Assembly: GCA_963971535.1 (NCBI GenBank)
Contig: OZ020593.1
Location: 35,250,576 to 35,314,575 of the forward strand
Direction of reading: 5' to 3'
From: Notolepis coatsorum
Lineage: Eukaryota; Chordata; Actinopteri; Aulopiformes; Paralepididae
Length of the DNA: 64,000 nucleotides
Both the position numbers and the translations under genes were made by a program. A model generated the notes under the pieces. That model was not told the origin of the DNA and did not search any database. It saw only the letters and a list, made by a program, of their open reading frames with translations. How positions within the stretch are numbered: the first letter of the stretch is position 1; every line of letters starts with the position of its first letter. This document shows positions 56,215 to 64,000 of the stretch, piece after piece.

Positions 56215-56770
56215 TTAAAGGAAAACTCTAACATTTTGGGAAATTAGCTTATTTGCCATCTACCCTGGAGTTAGACAAGATACATACCTTTTTCTTCTCT
56301 GTGCATGCAGTAGGAGTAGGAAGACGTTGGGAACTATGCTAATGGAGGAACCTACTTCCAGTGACTGACGCTAAGCTAGGCTAACGGTGCGCGTCTTCCT
56401 ACTCCTACTGCATGCACAGAGAAGAAAAAGGTATGTATCTTAACACTCCAACATTTTGGGAACCCTGGAGTTAGACAAGAAGATGCATACCTTTTTCTTC
56501 TCTGTGCATGGAGTAGGAGTAGGAAGACGTTTGGAACTAGGCTAATGGAGGAACCTACTTCCAGTGACTGAGGCTAAGCTAGGCTAACGGTGCGTGTCTT
56601 CCTACTCCTACTGCATGCACAGAGAAGAAAAAGGGTATGCATCTTCTTGTCTAACTCCAGGGTAATAATAATAATACATCCATTTTATATAGCGCTTGCA
56701 GGTGCTCAAAGACGCTTTAGGGTAGATGCCAAATAAGCTAATTTCCCAAAATGTTGGAGTTTTCCTTTAA
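56215..56770. mobile_element. TTAA MITE with two internal palindromic units
   Basis: TTAA at 56215-56218 and 56767-56770 with inverted ends of about 50 bp (AGGAAAACTCTAACATTTTG). Inside are two units, each an inverted pair of about 43-bp arms (56283-56326 with 56392-56435; 56486-56530 with 56597-56640). A short (AAT)n and TATATAGCGCTTGCAGGTGC insert lies near the right end. Confidence 0.85.
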
Positions 56771-56845
56771 GCTAATGGCATTGCATCAACTAGCCTACAG
56801 TACTAGCAAGTATTTCATAACACATAATGTCCAAAAACGATCTCA

Positions 56846-57335
56846 TTAAAGCAGCTACAATGAGAATCTTCAACAAAATACTGTATATCATATTGGTTGT
56901 GATACCTTCATAGATAGAAAGTAAAGAAATGAGACCATTGCTGAAACAATTGGTAGCCTAATTATCTGATAAGACCACACTTCCCATAAACCCTGCTGCT
57001 TCCCATTTTTGCTGTTAGCTTCTGCCTCACAGCATTGGAAAATGTTTTGATGTGAGGAGAAGCTGAGAAGCCTTGCTAACGGTGAACATTATTTTTGTTG
57101 ATAAAAGGTTTCGTTTGGAAAGGCTTCCTTTGCGGCATAATGCCATCAGCAGAACTCCAGTGGATCCGGCCCGGACACAGACACGCTATCAAGAGAAAAC
57201 AGAGGATATTGAAGGACTCATGGCGATCGTGGCAATTGTCTTTCTCTATCAAAATCAACATGTTTCTGCAGTAATCCTGCCAAGGTCTGTCATGGGGATA
57301 TGTTGATATCAAAATCTTCCTAGTAGCTGCTTTAA
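56846..57335. mobile_element. TTAA MITE, AGCAGCTAC ends
   Basis: TTAA at 56846-56849 and 57332-57335. The inverted termini AGCAGCTAC and GTAGCTGCT are followed by imperfect pairing of GAATCTTC and AAATCTTC. No convincing ORF. Confidence 0.68.
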
Positions 57336-57356
57336 TATTTGACACAGCTTTGACAA

Positions 57357-57560
57357 AACGTCAAGTTTCAAGTTTCTTTAATAGTTGTCATACAGAAGTA
57401 CAGAATACTTTTATACAAAATGCTTCTTACTGTTACGCTCCAGAGACTGTGCTAGACAAGATAAGTATGAAATAAAATAGTATAGCATGTAAAATAGAAG
57501 TAAAAATAGAGGTCACAGTGTTCAGTATAGACATATGTACAATGTTCGATGCAGTTAGTG
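57357..57560 (-). mobile_element. LINE 3' UTR fragment
   Basis: AT-rich sequence ending AAGTTTCAAGTTTCTTTAAT at its 3' tip resembles a LINE 3' end in minus orientation. Weakly supported. Confidence 0.4.
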
Positions 57561-58018
57561 TTTCTTATTTCTTTCTGGGCTTGCATGATGCCTAATGCTA
57601 ATATTAAGTGTTAAGTGGAATTTAGCAGTGTTGGGCAAGTTACTTTTAAAAAGTAACTAGTTACAGTTACTTCTTCCAAAAAGTAACTAAATTACTTACT
57701 CAGTTACAAATGATAAAAGTAAATATTTACTTCAGAAAGTAACTATTGCGTTACTTTCAAGATTTCTTTTTACATAAACAACATACACAAATCTAAACTA
57801 TTTTAATGTTGCTGTGGGACAAAGTGAGACTAGCCTCCAATCAAATGCCATGTATGTAGATATTATAATTACTATGTTTATATAGTAGATCATACAAATA
57901 CAAACACAATAGATGTTTTGGAACTTTTGATATGTATTGCCCCTCAACAGGCCACAACTGGGCAACATTAAATTATGCTTGTTAAAGCACTATACCAAAA
58001 ATAAATAACAAATATATC

Positions 58019-58250
58019 CTGATTGATTGAACATTTTAATTAACAGATTGCAGAATGGGTACAATACAGTACGGCTCAATACACACAATTGTTAAGGGGA
58101 TACAGATCAGAGAAAGACTTTCGTCTTGTTTACATCAGGGTCCCCCATTTTCAATTCATGACATTTATGACATACACAACATACAGATATAAGAATCTAA
58201 CCGAATCATCTAAACTAATCTAATCATGACATTTAAGACATGCATGACAT
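58019..58250 (-). mobile_element. LINE 3' tail with uninterrupted TTAA
   Basis: Minus-strand copy of the tail at 19860-21115. Around 58090-58100 it shows the single TTAA at which B1 and the 21488-24143 composite inserted in other copies. Confidence 0.8.
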
Positions 58251-59040
58251 ACAGATATATATATATCTCTGCGCACCAGACTGTGCTATTAAACCAGGAA
58301 GTGCAGCACTGTTGATAAGGCTGTCAGCAGTAGAGCCACTACTACTTGCCCTGCGCTGCAACACAACAAGAGTGAACAAAAAACGTTCATGGACCCGCGG
58401 TCTCACGCTGACTGCTTGCTTATGTTGTTCCGTTGGATTCGTTTTGGATTATTTGGGCTCAAAACATACACTACACGGACCCGCGGTCTCACGCTGACTG
58501 AGTCGCTTGTGTTGTGGCTGTGTGTCAGACCCGCCCACCTCTACCTCTGATTGGCTTACCATGACATTTTACTCAACCTCAGCCAATCGTCAGCATGTTT
58601 GTGCTTGGCTCGTGCACTGCCCACTAAACAAGGAAGGACAGAAATCTGTCTGATGAAAGAAACAGGTTCATTCATAGTAACGCGCTGCATTTTTTTGCAG
58701 TAACGGTAACAGCGTTATTAAGATTGGAAGAGTACTCGTTACCGAAAAAACTAACGCTGTTAGTAACGCTGTTACTTATAGCACCGTTATTCCCATCACC
58801 AGGGCCGCCTGGGAGAAATGCGAGGCCCTGTGCGAGATTTAACGCGAGCCCCCCCCCCCCCCCCCCCCCCCCCCAAAAGGTTAAAAAAAAATAAAAAAAA
58901 AATATATATATATATATATTTTTATACAGTCAACATATTCTTAAATAATAGCGCTGCCCGAGGCGGGGCATGATACAGTCAACATATAGCAAAAGAGAGA
59001 GCGAGAGAGAGCTCCCGTTCTACAGTCAATATACAGTGTA

Positions 59041-59307
59041 CAGAGAGAGAGAGAGAGAGACACATTGGAAAGAAATTGAAATGCTATTTGGCCCTAAACA
59101 GAGAGTACACAGTGGCAGAATACCTGAGCACTGTGACTGAAGATCCTTGAGCACAGCCTAGCCATCGAGAAAGGCCGCCATAGGCAGACTGTGTGTGTTA
59201 GAAAGAGAGAGAGAGAGAGAGAACATGTGTGTTTGTCATGTGTGTGTGTGTTAGAGAGAGACTAGAGCATGTATGAGAGATTCAAAAGGACAAAGATCAA
59301 CACTTAA

Positions 59308-59350
<43 letters not shown>

Positions 59351-59603
59351 ATTGGAAAGAAATTGAAATGCTATTTGGCCCTAAACAGAGAGTACACAGT
59401 GGCAGAATACCTGAGCACTGTGACTGAAGATCCTTGAGCACAGCCTAGCCATCGAGAAAGGCCGCCATAGGCAGACTGTGTGTGTTAGAAAGAGAGAGAG
59501 AGAGAGAGAGAACATGTGTGTTTGTCATGTGTGTGTGTGTGTTAGAGAGAGACTAGAGCATGTATGAGAGATCCAAAAGGACAAAGATCAACACTTAAAT
59601 CCA
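59041..59603. repeat. Direct duplication of about 250 bp, period 287
   Basis: CACATTGGAAAGAAATTGAA starts at 59061 and 59348. Copies end at CACTTAAATCCAA. They differ mainly in GA and GT repeat lengths. Confidence 0.92.
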
Positions 59604-60087
59604 ACAAGAAGAGGGTCTATACCAGAGAAACCAAAGCAGCAAGGAGCCAATGGCCAACATCAGCTAAATAGGCTAGCCAGGTACTGTGACACCAGGCCAC
59701 ACACAGCTTTGGCCAACGGCCCAACGCTACCCAAGCGACCAAGACATTCACACACAGCACATGTCGTATCTCCAAATGTTGTGAAGTAGCATATGTTTTG
59801 CCTGGAAAAGAACATCGTTATTAACAAAACATTCGGGAGGGGAAGGAAGGAAGAGTGGGGTAATGTCATGACATTTTCATTAATCTTACCTGCACAAAAG
59901 GAACGCAGGGCGAAAGGCCGCAACACAGGTCTCCACGTTGACGAAAGGCCTCTCGCTGTCGGGACAAATAAGCTATGGCCAGAGCCTTGTCATGGTGCAG
60001 GCCCGACTACATCTTCTGTCAAAGATGATGTCGTAGTCAGAGTGCCAGTCTGCCAGAACCCCCTGCTATTCTCAAGGCTAACTGATA

Positions 60088-60352
60088 GCATCAAACGAAC
60101 GTTCCCAGCTGACGCTAAACAGCTAACTGGCTAACAGTTAGCTCAATCAGGCACCTGGCTGTATGTAGCCGCATAGCTTGCTTCTGCGTTAGCTAATGGT
60201 TAGCACAAGCTAACAGCTAATTAGCTAACAGCTGATTGAGCTAACTGTTAGCCAGTTAGCTGTTTAGCTTCAGCTGGGAACGTTCGTTTGATGCTTGTGC
60301 TAACCATTAGCTAACGCAGAAGCAAGCTATGCGGCTACATACAGCCAGGTGC
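60088..60352. repeat. Interleaved inverted repeats A-B-A'-B'
   Basis: A (60088-60150) pairs with A' (60232-60294), 62 of 63 positions. B (60151-60210) pairs with B' (60293-60352), 60 of 60. The order is A, B, 21-nt spacer, A', B', so the two stems interleave instead of nesting. Confidence 0.92.
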
Positions 60353-60819
60353 TCTCACCAGGCACACACCGTTAGCTTAGCTACTAGTAGTACTATATTA
60401 GCTAGTCGACCAGTTTGGCTCCAGAGAGAGAGAAAGAGAGATAGGTCCACGGCGGGTATATAATCATAGGTTGACTCACCATAACGCAGTATCAATGCGG
60501 CGCCAATGGTAAAGTTGGAAGGAGACTTTCTTGGCCCACGGTGTAATTTCTTCTGATCCATGCTGCTTTTGAAAAGACATCCACTCGCCTCGCTCCTCTG
60601 AATAGCGCTGAATTAGATCATCCCTGTACCTCGTGTGTCCGAGAAGAGCCCGGAAACACTATCCTAAAATCTGTAGAGCAGCAAAGCCGCAGAAACCGGA
60701 ACACTGCAGTCTGCAGAGCCGCAGAGGCAGGAACAAGTCAGACACATTCTACAAACGTGTCTAATGTGAAATATATAAGCATATAAGCAAAACTAGATTT
60801 TAGGTCTGTGATGAAAAAG

Positions 60820-60915
60820 GGCCTCGCGGGAAGGGGGGCATCGCAAAAAAAATAAATAAAAAATATTTTTTTTTTTTTTTTTTTTTGCGAGGCCCCCCTT
60901 CCCGCGAGGCCCTGT
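60820..60915. repeat. Hairpin at right end of inner hAT
   Basis: GGGCCTCGCGGGAAGGGGGG pairs with CCCCCCTTCCCGCGAGGCCC; the loop is A-rich then T-rich and extends the stem. Confidence 0.9.
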
Positions 60916-61415
60916 GCGACCGCACTGCTCGCACACCCCCTGAGGCGGCCCTGCCCATCACTGGTATTTAGTAATGCATTTTATCATTATGCATCCCACG
61001 TTTGCGTTAAAAGCCACTGGCTGATAACTATAATGTATGCCCAGTATCGTGTTGTACACTTAGTAAATTAAATGCAGAAGTATGTACACACCGAGCAGAA
61101 ATGAGTTTGTGTTGTGAAATCCTTCATTGATTATGACAGTCCAAGGCTACATTCTGTTCTGCGAAATGTGGAGCATTATGTATGCAGCATCAATGCTCAT
61201 TAACATTCACACCGATTCACACCAATATATTACAGTATTAGCTCGCCTGCATATTACAGCGAACACTTGAACATCCACCTCCGGTTTGGTGTATTTACAG
61301 ACTCTACATGTAGGCGTGTGCCTGTAAGGGGAGAGACACTTCACAGCTGAATCCTGTATCACGGAATTGTGTAAGAGAACGTGTAGGTTGCTATAATGGT
61401 ACAGATAACCTTTTT

Positions 61416-62806
61416 TTTTAAAGATTTATTTTTAGCATTTTTACAGCTTCATTTTTTTCATGGTCAGACATGACCGACAGAGGAGGAGAGGGTGAACAGG
61501 AGAAGAGGCGGGGAAGACATGCGACAAATTATCCCCCGGGAGCGGAAGTCGAACCAGGGACGGCCGCGTAGGTGTGCGAAGCACTATGGCAGGGGTCTTC
61601 AATTAAGTTTGGCCGAGGGCCACATTTTTTCCAAGCCATCGTATGGGGGGCCGGAAACAAAAACAATGGCTAATTTAATATATATTGATAGTGAAAACAT
61701 TTTAACTCTGTGATAGACCACCTTATAACTAAGACATACATTTGTGGCAGAGGCAGAGAATGGACAAAATAAACGAGCTGCATAGGTGGCATAATAAACT
61801 GTAAACGACATACACATTTGCACTGAACATTATACCTTTGTCTTTTTGCCATTTTATTATAAAACTAGAGACAAGCGCCCATCTCTTATTGGTCTATCTT
61901 ACATTACACGCAATCAATGCGTCTATCTGACAGCCCTTTCTGTGGAGCGCACTGGACTATTGAGAAACAATAGGAATTTTCTATTGGTTCTCCCAGTCCA
62001 TGTGACCATTTCTAGCATTTCCATTGGCTATAGTAACAGACATAGATATATGATAAATGGATAGATACAGTGGATTAGATGCAGTCCAGGGAAAACAACC
62101 AATCTAGATATTTCAAGATTCTATGCTTTACATCCACGCATTCTCTGAGAGATGCACTACATTTTGAGATGACAATCGATTCCGATACAATAAAGCAAGT
62201 CTTTATCACAAACAAATCCAAAGATATTTAATGTTTTACAAAACATGTCTAGTGTTGCGCCCGGCTTTAGAGGGTTAAAAGCCTAATTGTATTTTTTATT
62301 TAGTCAATAAGTGTCTCGTTGTAATTCCTTATATACCTAATGTAGCGCATCTTCTTGAAGCAGATTCAGCTTTTTTTGCTCTGATTTGACTTCAGTTTAA
62401 TTGCATTGTTACTATTCACATGTGTGGTGCCGTCACAGTCATATATAAGTAAAGATAAAGTTTGAATGACTTACTGAACTGGTGTTTTAATTTCACACCA
62501 CACATGTGGTGTGGCTGGTTTGTTATTTCAGCACCAGGCGCTGTCCACCGACTTTTTTCATGTTGAGCAAGCGCTACATTACACCTCGCTGCCTTATTCA
62601 CTCTCAACATGGATAAAACAAAGTATAATAAGCATTATTTAGGTGGTGGTAGTTTCTCTATTTGGACATTATAGCTAACATATAGCCTAGCCTAGTTTGT
62701 CTGATTAAATTTTTTTTTTTTTTATAATCTGAGGGGCCAGATATTATTGCTGGCGGGCCGCCTATTGCCGACCCATGCACTATGGTATGCGCCACGAGGG
62801 CGCCCC
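61416..62806 (-). mobile_element. tRNA-derived SINE split by an hAT element
   Basis: Flanked by ACAGATAACCTTTT at 61402-61415 and 62807-62820. The minus strand from 62806 reads GGGGCGCCCTCGTGGCGCAT (A box) and, after the interruption, GGTTCGACTTCC (B box), then a body ending in an A-rich tail at 61416. The hAT insertion lies between A and B boxes. Confidence 0.88.
61590..62777. mobile_element. hAT element, 1188 bp, inside the SINE
   Basis: Ends CAGGGGTCTTCAAT and, inverted, CATGGGTCGGCAAT, flanked by CACTATGG at 61582-61589 and 62778-62785. No long ORF; presumed non-autonomous. Confidence 0.88.
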
Positions 62807-62926
62807 ACAGATAACCTTTTGACTTATTTCCCATGTTATTTTGTTTCTTTGCCATGTTCTACTGTTCCATTTCATACAGGTCAGCTCCTCTTCCTCGTAT
62901 TCCTCACAATATTGTGTTGCCCTGTG

Positions 62927-63566
62927 TCACGATCACACCACCCTGTATGAGTGTGTTTTCTATTCATTCCCACGGCGCGCAGGGAACATGCATGGAAAAT
63001 TGTGATCACTCACTCACTCAGTCAGTCATGGACGATCTGTCAGGGACGTTTTGTCACTCAGTCAGTCAGTCAGTTACGGATGATCAGGCAGGAATGTTTT
63101 GTCAGACACATGGGGGTGTGTATGGTTTTGTGCTTGTTTAAGTCTCTTTTTAGTATGAATGATGTGTGCCTGGTGTGCTATGGTTCTCTTTCTCTATCTC
63201 TCTCTCAATGGGATGAGTAGCATCCTGCTGCGATCCTCAGAATCCTCATCAGTCGTTTATTTGAGGGATGGCTGCATGCTGTTGCCAGAACACTGTAGTA
63301 GATCATTGCCTAGTATACACATACAGTATATATATTTTTGTATTTTCTGTATTTTTTTTAATAATATATACAGTATGTGCTGTATTATTTCCCTAATTTG
63401 TTCTTAGTTTGAGTGTTGTTGAGTTCAGTTGTTGTAGCTTCCTGCACCTTCTGTTTTGCATTGAGAGTGATCAGTTTCTTTTATTTATTCAGTAAAGAAT
63501 TTCCACTTACCTTCTCCTGTGTGTCCAAGTCTGCATCTGGGTCCTTCCTCCCACCTACCTTGTGTC
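62927..63566 (+). mobile_element. Possible degraded LTR
   Basis: Starts TGTCACGATCAC, like the solo LTR at 34852, and has CAGTAAAGAATTTCC followed by GTCTGCATCTGGGTCC, resembling the R-U5 part of fish Gypsy LTRs. No target duplication found, so boundaries are uncertain. Confidence 0.35.
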
Positions 63567-63669
63567 AAGGCTCACCGTAGTCACTGTGCCCGTGGACTGT
63601 TTTGAATCAACATCGACATTCAGCAGAAACCTCCAATGGTAGGGACTGAAAAGCGGTTAGGTTACACAC

Positions 63670-64000
63670 CATTTACATTTACATTTATTTACATTTAGTC
63701 ATTTAGCTGACGCTTTTATCCAAAGCGACTTACAAGTTCTGTACGACAAGACAGCAAGAAGGGTACAACTCTATCAGCTGAGTAACAATGTTCATCAAAG
63801 TGTTGCGTGTTACAGTGTAGGTTAGTCTATTAGGACAAGTGCATGACAGTAAGGTTAGTCAGGGTTAGATTTTTTTTTTATCATTTCAGATAATGGTTGA
63901 AGAAGTGAGTCTTTAGTCGACGGCGAAAGATTGGACGGGATTCGGCTGTCCTAACTGGGATGGGTAGTTCATTCCACCATTGTGGGGCAAGGACTGAGAA
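63670..64000 (-). pseudogene. L2 LINE 3' end, runs off the window
   Basis: Minus-strand copy: the ORF2 C terminus (PQWWNELPIPVRTAE-type reading and RRRLKTHFFNHYL), then the 3' UTR and the GGATAAAAGCGTC tail at 63672. The rest of the element lies beyond base 64000. Confidence 0.85.

Larger units (their letters stand above)
58800..60953. mobile_element. hAT element (inner), 2.15 kb, perfect 8-bp duplication
   Basis: Ends CAGGGCCGCCT in inverted orientation, flanked by CCCATCAC at 58792-58799 and 60954-60961. The left end has poly-C (about 58850-58874) and AT runs. A possible first exon lies on the minus strand (ATG at 60561, MDQKKLHRGPRKSPSNF, donor GGTGAGTC near 60480), but no catalytic domain is present, so it is an internally deleted copy. 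The family may be ZMYM-like hAT, inferred from the terminal sequence only. Confidence 0.85.
57626..60963. mobile_element. hAT element (outer), carrying a LINE tail and a second hAT
   Basis: Left end CAGTGTTGGGCAAGTTACTT, right end inverted CAGTGATGGGAATAACGG once the insert is removed. Flanks are GAATTTAG (57618-57625) and GTATTTAG (60964-60971), an 8-bp duplication with one change. The termini belong to the family rich in AAAGTAACTAGTTACAGTTAC. No transposase seen. Confidence 0.82.

Noticed and set aside
57073-57345. Overlapping ORFs on both strands
   Set aside because: They lie within a TTAA MITE and show no conserved motif.

Overview
This window looks like a teleost fish nuclear chromosome. 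It has spliced genes with GT-AG introns, L2-type LINEs whose 3' tail carries the GGATAAAAGCGTC and AAATGTAAATG motifs, tRNA-derived SINEs, hAT and TTAA-flanked (piggyBac-like) DNA elements, DIRS retrotransposons and abundant microsatellites. The species cannot be fixed from sequence alone. No intact host gene is recognised. Almost everything that can be named is a mobile element, a fragment of one, or a gene broken by one. Functions below are inferred from family resemblance; no search was run.

Layout. 1-2.9 kb: 5' half of a spliced ZNF862-like hAT element (minus strand) with its CAGGGCTCTAC end at 2903. 3.0-4.4 kb: broken GTF2IRD2-like hAT transposase (minus). 4.3-6.9 kb: minus-strand DUF4806-type gene whose middle exon is present seven times in tandem, every copy a multiple of three and in phase. 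6.9-13 kb: GC-rich tandem repeat, then TTAA-flanked non-autonomous elements, a SINE and a LINE fragment. 13.05-18.21 kb: complete DIRS-type element with a 557-codon gag-like ORF, inverted ends and a textbook internal complementary region, but no visible reverse transcriptase or recombinase. 19.4-32.4 kb: a pile-up of nested TTAA elements, many sitting in copies of one LINE 3' tail. 32.4-44.9 kb: G-rich DNA, a solo LTR inside a LINE tail, about 4 kb with no recognisable feature, more LINE tails and GC-rich repeats. 44.9-51.3 kb: a 3-kb TTAA element carrying a SINE and an L2 fragment, an hAT MITE, hairpins, and the 3' end of a second DIRS family (tyrosine recombinase remnant plus internal complementary region). 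53.4-57.3 kb: further TTAA elements. 57.6-61.0 kb: hAT nested in hAT with both target duplications readable. 61.4-62.8 kb: SINE split by another hAT. 63.7-64 kb: start of an L2 copy running off the end.

The most notable signals are: (1) the tandem in-phase exon array at 4.85-6.4 kb; (2) an architecture shared by otherwise divergent TTAA element families, namely paired 16-bp palindrome-like boxes at one end and a splice-donor-like site about 390-455 nt inboard; (3) a gag-only DIRS element with intact terminal logic; (4) an interleaved A-B-A'-B' inverted repeat at 60.09-60.35 kb.
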